NCBI RefSeq assembly: GCF_014595885.1 | Contig: NZ_JABUKC010000003.1 | Location: forward strand, 124,001-188,000 | Source of the DNA: Microcella alkalica | GTDB lineage: Bacteria; Actinomycetota; Actinomycetes; Actinomycetales; Microbacteriaceae | Reading direction: 5' to 3' | DNA: 64,000 nucleotides | Made by a program: the position numbers and the translations under genes | Notes under the pieces: model-generated | Told to the model about the DNA's origin: nothing | The model's database searches: none | Seen by the model: only the letters and a program-made list of their open reading frames with translations | Shown here: positions 8,773 to 16,991 of the stretch, piece after piece | Numbering within the stretch: position 1 is the first letter of the stretch | Layout: each line of letters opens with the position of its first letter

Positions 8773-10134
8773 CTAGGCGAGGATGCTCAGCGGGTGCTCG
8801 ATGCGGGCGACGAACGCGGCGAGCCAGCGCGCGGCGAGCGCGCCATCCCACGCCCGGTGGTCGGCCGAGAGCGTCACGGTCATGACCTGCCCGACCTCGA
8901 GCGCGCCGTCGACGACGACGGGCCTGGCCGACGCGGCGCCGACGGCGAGGATGCCCGCGTGCGGCGGGTTGATGATCGCCGAGAAGCTCTGCGTGCCGAA
9001 CATGCCGAGGTTCGAGACGGTGAAGCTGCCGCCCTCGAGCTCGTCGAGCTTGAGGCGACCCTCGCGCCCGCGGCCGGCGAGCTCAGCGATGCGGCCGCCG
9101 AGTGCCGAGACGCTGAGCCCCTCCACCCCGCGCACGACCGGCACGACGAGACCGTCGTCGAGCGAGACGGCGATGCCGATGTCGACGGAGTCGTGGATGA
9201 CCATGCCCTCATCGCTCCACGTGCGGTTCGCCTCGGGCACGTCGACGAACGCGCCGGCGACTGCCTTCACGACGAGGTCGTTGACGCTGACCTTGACCTG
9301 ACCGCCGGCGTTGAGCTGCGCGCGCATCTCGAGCAGCGCGTCGACGCGGCAGTCGGCGGTGAGGTAGAAGTGCGGCACCGAGCTCTTGCTCTCGGTGAGC
9401 CGGCGGGCGATCGTGGCGCGCATGCGGCTGTGCGGCACGACGGTGGCGCCCTCCGGGGCGGGCTGCGCGGGGCGCGCCGGGGCGGCCGCGGCGGGCGCGT
9501 CGGCAGCGGGCGCGGGCGTCGCGGCGACCGCCGGGGTCGCGGCGGGGGCCGAGCCGTCGAGCAGCGCCTGGATGTCGCGCCGCACGATGCGCCCGTCGGG
9601 GCCGGAGCCGGTGACGGTCGAGAGGTCGATGCCGTGCTCGCGCGCGAGGCGCCGCACGAGGGGGCTCACGAAGCGACGGCCCGAGCCCTCGCCGGGCGCG
9701 GATGCTCCGCCGGCGCCGGTCGTGGCCTCGACGGGCCCGGCCGAGGTCTGCGCGGCCGCGGCCGCATCCGCCACCGGTGCCGCCGCCTCGAGCACGGGCG
9801 CGCCGGATTCCGGGTCCGACGGGGCCGCCGCAGCGACCCCGCCGGAGCCCTCAGCGGCCGGAGCCGCTGCGGGGTCTGCGGGAAGTGCCACCTCCCCCGC
9901 CTCACCCACGATGGCGATGGGGGCGCCGACGTCGATCGAGTCGCCCTCCCCCACGAGCAGTTCGAGCACGGTGCCCGCCGTCTCGGCGGCGAACTCCACG
10001 ACGGCCTTCTCGGTCTCGATCTCGGCGAACGGCTGACCGACGGCGACCTCGTCGCCGGGCGCGACGAGCCACTTCTGCACGGCCGCCTCGGTGACGTTCG
10101 CGAGCACCTCGGGCATGCGGATGGTGGTGGACAT
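8773..10134 (-). CDS. Dihydrolipoamide acyltransferase (E2) of a 2-oxoacid dehydrogenase complex
   Basis: A 453-aa E2 with one lipoyl domain (residues 1-80, lipoylated Lys43 in ETEKAVVEF), an Ala/Pro-rich linker, a peripheral-subunit-binding domain (about 163-205, VSPLVRRLAREHGID...GPDGRIVRRDI), a second flexible linker, and the catalytic acyltransferase core from about 230. The active site is His426 and Asp430 in DHRAWDG; the family usually reads DHRxxDG. Its start overlaps the E1 stop by one base (TGATG), so the two are translationally coupled. No dihydrolipoamide dehydrogenase gene is nearby. The acyl specificity (acetyl, branched-chain or acetoin) is not determined by sequence alone. Confidence 0.88.
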   Translation of the reverse strand: MSTTIRMPEVLANVTEAAVQKWLVAPGDEVAVGQPFAEIETEKAVVEFAAETAGTVLELLVGEGDSIDVGAPIAIVGEAGEVALPADPAAAPAAEGSGGVAAAAPSDPESGAPVLEAAAPVADAAAAAQTSAGPVEATTGAGGASAPGEGSGRRFVSPLVRRLAREHGIDLSTVTGSGPDGRIVRRDIQALLDGSAPAATPAVAATPAPAADAPAAAAPARPAQPAPEGATVVPHSRMRATIARRLTESKSSVPHFYLTADCRVDALLEMRAQLNAGGQVKVSVNDLVVKAVAGAFVDVPEANRTWSDEGMVIHDSVDIGIAVSLDDGLVVPVVRGVEGLSVSALGGRIAELAGRGREGRLKLDELEGGSFTVSNLGMFGTQSFSAIINPPHAGILAVGAASARPVVVDGALEVGQVMTVTLSADHRAWDGALAARWLAAFVARIEHPLSILA

Positions 10135-12323
10135 CAGCGCGCCCCTCCCGCGTTGCGCCGCACGGTCTCGATGCCGGCGACGACTTCCTCGGTGCGGGCG
10201 ATCGCCGCCCGCTCGAGGATGCGCGAGATCGACGGCGACGACTCGGCGCCCGTCACCCGCTGCACGGGCTGATCGAGCCAGTCGAACAGGCGCCGCTGGA
10301 TCTCGTCGGCGAGCCAGCCGCCGTAGCTGGTGCCCTGGGCTCCCTGCTCGACGATCAGCACCGCGTTGGTCTTCTTCACGCTCGCCTCGATGGTCGCCCA
10401 GTCGAGCGAGGCCCGGTCGAGCCAGCGCAGGTCGATGAGCTCAGCATCCGCCCCCGTCTGCTCGATCGCCTCGAGGCAGTGCTTGACCATCGAGAGGTAG
10501 CTGATGACGGTCATCTCGCTGCCCTCGCGGCGCACCGCGGCGGTGCCCGGCGGGATGATGTAGTCGAGGTCGCCGGCGATGACCTCGTCCTTCTCGGCGT
10601 AGAGGTCGACGTGCTCGATGACGAGCACCGGATCCTGCAGGGCGAGCGCGGCGTTCATGAGGCCGACGTAGTCGGCGGCCGTCGACGGGGCGACGATGCG
10701 CCAGCCGGGGCTCGTGGCGAAGACGCCGGCCGGGTCCATGAGGTGCTGCGAGCCGTAGCCCGAGCCCATCGCGACCTTCGTGCGCAGCACGAGCGGCACC
10801 GGATTGTCGCCGCCGAACATGTGCCGCGCCTTGCCCACCTGGTTGAACACCTGGTCGGCGGCGACCCACATGAAGTCGGGGTACATGAATTCGACGACGG
10901 GCCGGTAGCGGCCGTCGAGGGCGAGCCCGCCGCCGAGGCCCATGAAGGCGTTCTCGCTGATCGGGGTGCCGAGCACGCGGTCGGGGTGCGCGTCGGCGAG
11001 GCCCTTGGTCGCGCCGTTCGTGCCGCCCTTGAGCCGGTGGATGTCCTCGCCGAGCACCACGATGCGCTCGTCCTCGGCCATCCGGCGCCCCATCACCTCG
11101 GCGACGGCGTCGACGAACTTCATCGGCCGGCGCGCGGCGTCGGAGGCGCTGGGCTCGAGCACGCGCATCCCCTCGAGCTCGCTGCCGTCGCCGCGCACGC
11201 CGACGTTGACGAACTCGGGGTCGGGCCAGAGCTCGGGGCGGATGCGGCGGCGACCCTGCTTGTCGGGGTCGGCCTCGAGCAGCTCAGCAGTGGCCGCATC
11301 CATCGCCGCGACGGACTGGGCGCGCACGCTCGCGACGCCGGCCTCGTCGATGAGGCCGCGCTTGATCATCTCGCGCGCGACGCGGTCGAGCGGGTCGCGG
11401 CCCTTCCACTCCTCTTCCTCCTCCTTCGTGCGGTAGCCGAAGGCGCTGCCCGGGTACGGGCCGTTCTGGTGGAAGAAGCGGTAGACCTCGGCCTCGATGA
11501 TGGTCGGGCCGCCGCCGCTGCGCATGACCGCCGCGGCCTCCTCCATCGCGAGGTGCACGGCGAGCGGATCCATGCCGTCGACGCGCCAGGAGGGGATGCC
11601 GAAGCCCTGGCCGCGCACCGACAGGCGCGTGTCGGCGACGGCCTCCTCGATGCGGGTCGAGACGGCGTAGAGGTTGTTCTCGATGAAGAAGCAGACGGGC
11701 AGCTTCCACGCCGCGGCGAGGTTCATCGACTCGAGCACCGAGCCGATCTGCGCGGCGCCGTCGCCGAAGTAGTTGATCGTGAGGTCGGTCGTGCCGGCCT
11801 GCTTCTGGGCCCAGGCGTTGCCGGTGGCCATGGGGGCGCCGCCGCCGACGATGGCGTTGGTGCCGAGCGCGCCGGCCTCGAACCACTGCAGGTGCATCGA
11901 GCCGCCGCGGCCGCGGCAGTAGCCCTGCGCGAGGCCGAGGATCTCCGCGAGCGTCTTCTGCAGCACCGTCTGGATGTCAGCGGTCACGAGCGCGTCGAGC
12001 TGCAGGCCGTTCTGCGCGACGTGCGCGAGCGCCTTCGCGAGGAACTGGTGGTGGCCGCGGTGCGAGCCGTTAACGGCGTCGCTCGAGCGCAGGCTCACGA
12101 TCGAGCCGACGGCGCCGCCCTCCTGCCCGATCGACGAGTGAGCGGGGCCGTGCACGAGGCCCTCGGCTGCGAGGTCGAGCACGCGCTCCTCGAAGGCGCG
12201 GATGAGGTGCAGCTGGCCGAGCATCGTGGCGAGGAGGGCCGGATCGGCCTTCCTCCAGTCGGCAGCGGTCGTCGTGAGCTCGACCCACTCGGCGGTGGTG
12301 TCCAAACGTCGGCGTTGGGGCAT
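10134..12323 (-). CDS. Fused alpha-beta E1 of a 2-oxoacid dehydrogenase (thiamine diphosphate-dependent)
   Basis: A 729-aa protein that decarboxylates a 2-oxoacid and passes the acyl group to the lipoyl arm of E2. Residues 1-390 are the alpha part: SHRGHHQFLAK, RGRGGSMHL, and the thiamine-diphosphate motif starting GDG (187-189) and ending ENN (215-217). From Met401 (MKFVDAVAEVMG) the beta part follows, with LGEDI and the transketolase pyrimidine-binding and C-terminal domains. These are normally two proteins; here no stop separates them. ATG at 12323 was chosen because it gives the natural alpha N-terminus; the frame is open far upstream, but that part lies over the divergent VOC gene. It resembles acetoin or branched-chain E1. 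Confidence 0.87.
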   Translation of the reverse strand: MPQRRRLDTTAEWVELTTTAADWRKADPALLATMLGQLHLIRAFEERVLDLAAEGLVHGPAHSSIGQEGGAVGSIVSLRSSDAVNGSHRGHHQFLAKALAHVAQNGLQLDALVTADIQTVLQKTLAEILGLAQGYCRGRGGSMHLQWFEAGALGTNAIVGGGAPMATGNAWAQKQAGTTDLTINYFGDGAAQIGSVLESMNLAAAWKLPVCFFIENNLYAVSTRIEEAVADTRLSVRGQGFGIPSWRVDGMDPLAVHLAMEEAAAVMRSGGGPTIIEAEVYRFFHQNGPYPGSAFGYRTKEEEEEWKGRDPLDRVAREMIKRGLIDEAGVASVRAQSVAAMDAATAELLEADPDKQGRRRIRPELWPDPEFVNVGVRGDGSELEGMRVLEPSASDAARRPMKFVDAVAEVMGRRMAEDERIVVLGEDIHRLKGGTNGATKGLADAHPDRVLGTPISENAFMGLGGGLALDGRYRPVVEFMYPDFMWVAADQVFNQVGKARHMFGGDNPVPLVLRTKVAMGSGYGSQHLMDPAGVFATSPGWRIVAPSTAADYVGLMNAALALQDPVLVIEHVDLYAEKDEVIAGDLDYIIPPGTAAVRREGSEMTVISYLSMVKHCLEAIEQTGADAELIDLRWLDRASLDWATIEASVKKTNAVLIVEQGAQGTSYGGWLADEIQRRLFDWLDQPVQRVTGAESSPSISRILERAAIARTEEVVAGIETVRRNAGGAR

Positions 12324-12340
12324 GGCGCCACGGTACGCCC

Positions 12341-12414
12341 GATTGCATCCAATCGCAAGCGATTTTTCCCGATTCTCTTCACGGATGCCCTGCTTGCGGG
12401 TACGGTTGCATCCA
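12341..12414. promoter_or_regulatory. Palindromic operator cluster between the E1-E2 operon and the VOC-GntR operon
   Basis: The divergent intergenic region holds GATTG-CATC-CAATC (12341-12354), overlapped by the perfect palindrome AATCGC-AA-GCGATT (12351-12364). TTGCATCCA at 12343-12351 recurs at 12406-12414, exactly 63 bp (six helical turns) away, one copy near each start. FadR-type GntR operators are often short palindromes of this kind, and a GntR gene lies in the VOC operon, so autoregulation plus control of the dehydrogenase is plausible. Confidence 0.5.
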
Positions 12415-12440
12415 GTTCCAGCGACGAAAGGGGTGAAGCG

Positions 12441-12965
12441 ATGGCGCTTCCCGGACTGCGCGGCACCGAGCACATCGGCTTCACCGTGCCCGACCTCGAC
12501 GAGGCGGAAGCGTTCTTCGTCGACGTCATCGGGTGCGAGCGCGTGTACTCGCTCGGCCCGTTCGAGCGCGACGACGACTGGATGGCCGAGCACCTGGGCG
12601 TGCACCCGCGCTCCATCATGCGCGAGCTGCGGTTCTTCCGCTGCGGGCACGGCCCCAACTTCGAGATCTTCCAGTGGGAGCCCGCCGACGGCCAGGCGCC
12701 CCAGCCGCGCAACAGCGACATCGGCGGCCACCACCTCGCCTTCTACGTCGACGACCTCGACGCCGCCGTCGCCTTCCTGCACGAGCGGGGGGTGCGCGTG
12801 CTCGGCGAGCCGACCGCGAGCCGCAACGCGAGCGAGGGCCAGCGCTGGGTGTACTTCCTCAGCCCCTGGGGCATGCAGCTCGAGCTCGTGAGCTTCCCGA
12901 ACGGCAAGGCCTACGAGGCGAGCTCGAGCGTGCGGCTGTGGGACCCGCGGGATCCCGCAGCGTGA
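12441..12965 (+). CDS. VOC (glyoxalase/dioxygenase-fold) family protein
   Basis: A 174-aa metalloenzyme with two beta-alpha-beta-beta-beta modules. Candidate metal ligands are at the canonical positions: His11 (EHIGFTV), Glu75 (NFEIFQW), His97 or His98 (GGHHLAFYV) and Glu148 (MQLELV). Family members include lyases, epimerases, thiol transferases and ring-cleaving dioxygenases, so the reaction is open. A clear AAAGGGG ribosome site precedes the ATG. Its stop overlaps the GTG of the GntR gene, so the two form an operon divergent from the E1-E2 genes. Confidence 0.82.
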   Translation: MALPGLRGTEHIGFTVPDLDEAEAFFVDVIGCERVYSLGPFERDDDWMAEHLGVHPRSIMRELRFFRCGHGPNFEIFQWEPADGQAPQPRNSDIGGHHLAFYVDDLDAAVAFLHERGVRVLGEPTASRNASEGQRWVYFLSPWGMQLELVSFPNGKAYEASSSVRLWDPRDPAA

Positions 12966-13672
12966 GCGCAGCATCCGCCGCCTCGTCGCCCGCGTCGCCG
13001 CCCGCCCCGGCGACGCGCGACGGCAACGCCAGCATGCGCGTCGCGGATGCCCTGCGCGAGGCGATCGTGCGCGGCGAGTACCCGCCCGGCAGCCGCATCC
13101 GGCAGGAGGAGATCGCCGAGCGGTTCGGCGCCAGCCGCGTGCCGGTGCGGGAGGCGCTCAAGATGCTCGAGGCCGACGGCATCATCACCCTGCGCGCCAA
13201 CGCCGGCGCGTGGGTGTCGCGCCTCAGCCTCGCCGAGTGCGACGAGGTGTACCAGACGCGCGAGCGCGTCGAGCCGCTGCTGCTGCGCTACTCGGCGCCG
13301 CAGCTGACGCCCGCCGACCTCGACCGGCTCGAGGGGCTCGCCGAGCGCATGGCCGCGACGAGCGACGTGGAGGAGTTCCTGCGGCTCGACCGCGAGTTCC
13401 ACTGGGGCACCTACGCGGGGGCCGAGACGCTCGTGCTCGGCGACCTCGTGCGACGGCTGTGGAGCACGACGCAGCCCTACCGCCGCGCCTACACGCTCAT
13501 GATCGACGCCCACAGCCAGCGCATCGTGCACGACGAGCACCACATGCTCGTCACCGCCCTGCGCGACGGCGACATCGACACCGCCGAGCGGGTGATCGAG
13601 GGGCACATCCGACGCACGCGTCGCCTGCTCGCGCAGCACCCCGAGGTGTTCGCGGGCGACGACGAGCGCTAG
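12962..13672 (+). CDS. GntR-family transcriptional regulator (FadR/FCD type)
   Basis: A 236-aa regulator. The GTG start overlaps the VOC stop (GTGA). An Ala/Ser-rich leader of about 25 residues precedes the winged helix-turn-helix (about 27-90: ADALREAIVRGEYPPGSRIRQ, then ASRVPVREALKMLEADGIIT). The C-terminal all-helical FCD domain has the usual Asp/His metal-site positions (LDREFHW, HDEHHMLVTALRDGD, HI). Such domains bind organic acids. An ATG at 13034 is a possible shorter start. It likely controls the divergent promoter at 12324-12440. Its stop overlaps that of the convergent XRE-cupin gene by 4 bases (CTAG). Confidence 0.87.
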   Translation: MSAASAASSPASPPAPATRDGNASMRVADALREAIVRGEYPPGSRIRQEEIAERFGASRVPVREALKMLEADGIITLRANAGAWVSRLSLAECDEVYQTRERVEPLLLRYSAPQLTPADLDRLEGLAERMAATSDVEEFLRLDREFHWGTYAGAETLVLGDLVRRLWSTTQPYRRAYTLMIDAHSQRIVHDEHHMLVTALRDGDIDTAERVIEGHIRRTRRLLAQHPEVFAGDDER

Positions 13673-14388
13673 GAGCGGGCGGGCTTCATCGCCTTCATGG
13701 CCTGCAGCACCTCGACCGCAGAGGCTGGCGGGCGGGCGTCATCGAGCTCGTCGTGCCCGAGATCGGCGAGCGACTGGTAGGCCATGTCGCGTCGACCGAT
13801 GACGAACCAGATGCCGCGAGCGGGCACATCGCCCTCGTTGACGTACAGGTGCGGTCGACCGGAGTCGAAGCAGAACGAGTCGCCCGGCTCGAGACTGTAC
13901 GTCTCGAAATCGACCTTGAGGGTGAGCCTGCCCTCGAGCACGACGCCGTACTCGAGCGCCGCGTGGCGCATCATCTTGCCCTCGACCGATGAGCTCGCAC
14001 CAGGCGCGTAGGTCACGATGATCGGGTCGGCCACCGCCGAGTCGCCCACTGCCAGGCGCTCCCAAGTCACGCCGTTCTCCATCTCGATGACCGGGGCGTC
14101 CTCGCGGCGCTGCACGATCGCGTCGCTGCGCCGGTCGCCCGACGCGGCAGCGCCCGGCGCTGGCGGCGCGAGCGAGAGCGCCGGCTTGGCGACGCCCATG
14201 AGGCTGTCGAGCGAAATGCCCAGGTGCGTGACGAGGGCGTAGAGGGTGCTCACCGACGGCTGGGTCTTGCCGGTCTCGACCTGCGAGAGCAGGCTCGCCG
14301 ACACGCCGACCGCGGAGGCGACGGCACGCAGGCTGAGCTTCTTGGCCTCGCGCACGCGGCGGAGCTCCGACCCGACATCGAACTGCAT
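13669..14388 (-). CDS. XRE-family regulator with C-terminal cupin domain
   Basis: A 239-aa regulator. The start was placed at MQFDVGSELRR, preceded by GGAGGGAA; an in-frame upstream extension lacks a ribosome site. An HTH_3 domain occupies about 4-60 (SLRAVASAVGVSASLLSQVETGKTQPS). After a linker, a cupin barrel spans about 110-200 (HAALEYGVVLEGRLTLKVDFETYSLEPGDSF). Members of this architecture (PuuR-like) sense small carbon or nitrogen compounds in the cupin. It is one of two regulators in block A and a candidate controller of the neighbouring genes. Confidence 0.87.
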   Translation of the reverse strand: MQFDVGSELRRVREAKKLSLRAVASAVGVSASLLSQVETGKTQPSVSTLYALVTHLGISLDSLMGVAKPALSLAPPAPGAAASGDRRSDAIVQRREDAPVIEMENGVTWERLAVGDSAVADPIIVTYAPGASSSVEGKMMRHAALEYGVVLEGRLTLKVDFETYSLEPGDSFCFDSGRPHLYVNEGDVPARGIWFVIGRRDMAYQSLADLGHDELDDARPPASAVEVLQAMKAMKPARS

Positions 14389-14530
14389 GGCTTCCCTCCG
14401 GACGAGCGGCGCTCGTGGTCGACAGTCCGGCTGAACAGGCAACCGGTGCCTCAGGATAGCCGACGAGCGGCCCCGCGCGCCCGGAGGCGACGCGTTCTCC
14501 GGGCGCTCTCGCGGCTGGTGGCGACCGGCT

Positions 14531-14542
14531 GTAAAGTCTTAC
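14531..14542. promoter_or_regulatory. Short inverted repeat upstream of the HIBDH-like gene
   Basis: GTAA-AGTC-TTAC lies 46 bases before the GTG start, in the divergent region between the XRE-cupin and dehydrogenase genes. It is AT-rich for this genome. It could be an operator or part of a promoter; nothing else supports it. Confidence 0.3.
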
Positions 14543-14587
14543 TGCACAAGCCTCGGCCGTGCGACGGCCCCGACGAAGGAGTCCACC

Positions 14588-15493
14588 GTGACCAGCACCC
14601 CCGTTCGCGAGCGCAGCACGCTCGGTTTCGTCGGCCTCGGCGCCATGGGCGCGGCCATGGCCGGGCGCCTGCTCGACGAGGGCTTCGAGCTCGTCGTGTG
14701 GAACCGCAGCCCGCGGCCGGCCGAGCTGCTCGCCGAGCGCGACGGCGCGACCCGGGCCGAGTCGGTCGCCGAGGTGCTCGAGCGCGCCGCGGTCGTCCAC
14801 TCCATGCTGAGCGACGACGCCGTGGTGCTCGCCACCTTCACCGACGCGGTGCTCGCCTCGGCGCCGAGCGGTCGGCTGCACGTCAACCACGCCACCATCA
14901 GCCCGGCCACCGCCGCCGAGCTCGCCGAGCGTCACGATCGGCACGGGGTCGGGTACGTCACCGCCCCGGTGCTCGGGCGATCGACGATCGCCGGCACGGG
15001 CGCGCTGCTCGTCGTGGCCTCCGGCGACGACGCCGCCATCACGAGCGCGCTGCCGGGAATGGAGTGCCTCGGCGCCCGGGTCTGGAACCTCGGCTCCGAC
15101 CCCCGACTCGGCGCCGTCGTGAAGATCGCGGTCAACTACTCGATCCTCAACGCGCTGCAGTCGATCGCCGAGTCGGTCACCCTCGTCGAGGCGGGCGGCA
15201 TCGACCCGTCGACCTTCATCGAGATCCTCACGCACACGGCGTTCAGCGGCTCCGCGCACAAGGGCTACGGGCCCATCATCGCCGAGCAGCGCTACCAGCC
15301 GGTCGGCTTCGCGATGGCGCTCGGCCTCAAGGATCTGGGGATCGCGGAGGAGACCGCGGCCGGCCTCGGCGTCGAGCTGCCCGTCGCGCCCGTGCTGCGC
15401 GAGCTCTTCACCGAGGCGCTCGCCGACCCGGAGCTCGCCCAGCTCGACTGGTCCGCGGTCGCCGAGGTCACCCGGCGCCGTCGCCGCGCCTGA
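14588..15493 (+). CDS. NAD(P)-dependent beta-hydroxyacid dehydrogenase (3-hydroxyisobutyrate dehydrogenase-like)
   Basis: A 301-aa enzyme with the N-terminal Rossmann motif GFVGLGAMGAAMAGRLL (13-29) and a C-terminal helical domain. The usual catalytic Lys is Lys179 with Asn183 (VVKIAVNYSILN). The substrate-site motif is TAPVLGRSTIAGTGAL; in true hydroxyisobutyrate dehydrogenases this is DAPVSGG, so the substrate probably differs. GTG start with GAAGGAG upstream. It stands alone on the plus strand, convergent with the M24 gene, with a strong hairpin between them. A reductive or oxidative step on a small hydroxyacid in block A is likely. Confidence 0.84.
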   Translation: MTSTPVRERSTLGFVGLGAMGAAMAGRLLDEGFELVVWNRSPRPAELLAERDGATRAESVAEVLERAAVVHSMLSDDAVVLATFTDAVLASAPSGRLHVNHATISPATAAELAERHDRHGVGYVTAPVLGRSTIAGTGALLVVASGDDAAITSALPGMECLGARVWNLGSDPRLGAVVKIAVNYSILNALQSIAESVTLVEAGGIDPSTFIEILTHTAFSGSAHKGYGPIIAEQRYQPVGFAMALGLKDLGIAEETAAGLGVELPVAPVLRELFTEALADPELAQLDWSAVAEVTRRRRRA

Positions 15494-15511
15494 GCGGAGC
15501 ATCCACGAACC

Positions 15512-15548
15512 ACGACGGCGCCGCCCCCTCGGGGAGCGGCGCCGTCGT
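15512..15548. terminator. Bidirectional hairpin between the dehydrogenase and M24 genes
   Basis: A perfect 13-bp stem (ACGACGGCGCCGC / GCGGCGCCGTCGT) encloses an 11-base loop that can itself pair (CCCC/GGGG). It lies between two convergent genes, 18 bases after one stop and 20 after the other. No T-run. Confidence 0.7.
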
Positions 15549-15568
15549 CGTCGACGCGAGCCGTCCGG

Positions 15569-16951
15569 TCAGCGGCCGCCGCGACCGTCGAAGGTGTTCA
15601 GGTGCGACTGCGAGTCGCGCAGCGTGCTCAGCTCGCCGCCGACGGAGTAGTAGCGCTTGCCCGCGACGAGCAGCTCCTCGGCGGGGAACTTCGTGATGAC
15701 CTCGCAGCCGGTCGCCGTCACGACGACCTCCTCCTCGATGCGAGCGGCACCCCAGCCGTCGGCGGCGGGCCAGTAGGTCTCGAGCGCGAAGACCATGCCC
15801 TCCTCGAGCACCTCAGGGTGGTCGAACGAGGTCAGGCGCGAGAAGATCGGCTTCTCCCAGATCGAGAGGCCCACGCCGTGGCCGTACTGCAGGGCGAAGG
15901 CGGCCTCCTCGTTCGGGAAGCCGAACTCCTCGGCCTTGGGCCAGACCGCGACGACGTCGGCCGTGGTCGCGCCGGGCTTCACAAGGGCGATCGCGCGGTC
16001 CATGTACTCCCGGGCGCGCGTGTACGCGTCCTTCTGCGCCTGGCTCGCCGAGCCGACGGCGAAGGTGCGGTAGTAGCAGGTGCGGTAGCCGTTGAAGCTG
16101 TGCAGGATGTCGAAGAACGCCGGGTCGCCGGGGCGGATCAAGCGGTCGCTGAAGACGTGCGGGTGCGGCGAGCAGCGCTCGCCCGAGATGGCGTTGACGC
16201 CCTCGACGTACTCGGAGCCGAGGTCGTACAGGGTCTTCGCGACGAGACCCACGGTCTCGTTCTCGCGCACGCCGGGCCGCAGGAAGTCGTAGAGGTTCTC
16301 GTAGGCCGCATCCACCATCGACGCCGCCTGGGTGAGCAGACGGATCTCGTCGTGGGTCTTGATGCGGCGGGCCTCGAGGAAGATCTGCTGACCGTCGACG
16401 ACCTGGATGCCCTCCCGCTGCAGCGCGAACAGGATGGGCAGCTCGATCACGTCGACGCCGAGCGGCTCGTTCGCGAGGCCGAACTTCTCCAGCTCGCGCT
16501 TGACCTTGCGGGCGACCTCCTCGGCGATGCCCGCGTCGGGCGGGAAGGCGCCGCGCAGGGTCGAGATGCCGGCGCGCGAGCCGGACTCCAGCCGCGGGCG
16601 CGTGGCGCCGTGGTGCGGCGCGTGCGGGTCGGCGTCGGCCTCGGAGTGCGTGTGGTCGAGCCACGGGTTGTAGAGCGAGTGGTGCTTGGCGGCCGAGCCG
16701 AAGTCCCACACGATGGGGTCAGTCTTCCTGGTGAGCAGGGCGAAGCGGATGAGCTTGTCCATCGCCCACGTGCCGATGTGGGTCGCCGACATGTAGCGGA
16801 TGTTCGAGAAGTCGAACGCGAGCACCGCGCCGACGTCGGACTGCTCGAGCTGCGCCTTGAGCCGCATCAGGCGCTCGGTGCGGAGGCGGTCGAAGTCGAC
16901 GCGCGCCTCCCAGTCGACGGCGTTGGTACCCGTGGTGCCGGTGCTCTTCAT
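15569..16951 (-). CDS. M24 (creatinase/aminopeptidase P-fold) hydrolase with a Cys at a metal-ligand position
   Basis: A 460-aa protein with a creatinase-like N-terminal domain (about 20-190) and a pita-bread catalytic domain (about 200-425). Expected metal-site residues are Asp281 (FFDILHSF), His358 (YGHGVGLSIWE), Glu391 (FALETYWP) and Glu406 (ARIEEEVVV). The second Asp of the usual GYxxDxTRT motif is Cys292 here (GYRTCYYRTF). Non-peptidase members of the fold (creatinase, the DMSP lyase DddP, ectoine hydrolase) lack or vary metal ligands, so this is probably not an ordinary aminopeptidase. It starts 40 bases after the SDR gene and is likely co-transcribed with it. Confidence 0.75.
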   Translation of the reverse strand: MKSTGTTGTNAVDWEARVDFDRLRTERLMRLKAQLEQSDVGAVLAFDFSNIRYMSATHIGTWAMDKLIRFALLTRKTDPIVWDFGSAAKHHSLYNPWLDHTHSEADADPHAPHHGATRPRLESGSRAGISTLRGAFPPDAGIAEEVARKVKRELEKFGLANEPLGVDVIELPILFALQREGIQVVDGQQIFLEARRIKTHDEIRLLTQAASMVDAAYENLYDFLRPGVRENETVGLVAKTLYDLGSEYVEGVNAISGERCSPHPHVFSDRLIRPGDPAFFDILHSFNGYRTCYYRTFAVGSASQAQKDAYTRAREYMDRAIALVKPGATTADVVAVWPKAEEFGFPNEEAAFALQYGHGVGLSIWEKPIFSRLTSFDHPEVLEEGMVFALETYWPAADGWGAARIEEEVVVTATGCEVITKFPAEELLVAGKRYYSVGGELSTLRDSQSHLNTFDGRGGR

Positions 16952-16991
16952 GGTCGTCGCTTTCTGTGCGATGGAGTGGAGATGCTCGTCG

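Noticed and set aside
10479-12440. Long plus-strand extension of the VOC frame
   Set aside because: It mirrors the E1 gene, is Arg/Val/Asp-rich, and the ribosome site and conserved VOC start are at 12441.
15569-16951. Assignment as the DMSP lyase DddP
   Set aside because: The M24 fold and altered metal site are shared, but no DddP-specific feature could be confirmed and the neighbours do not indicate DMSP use.
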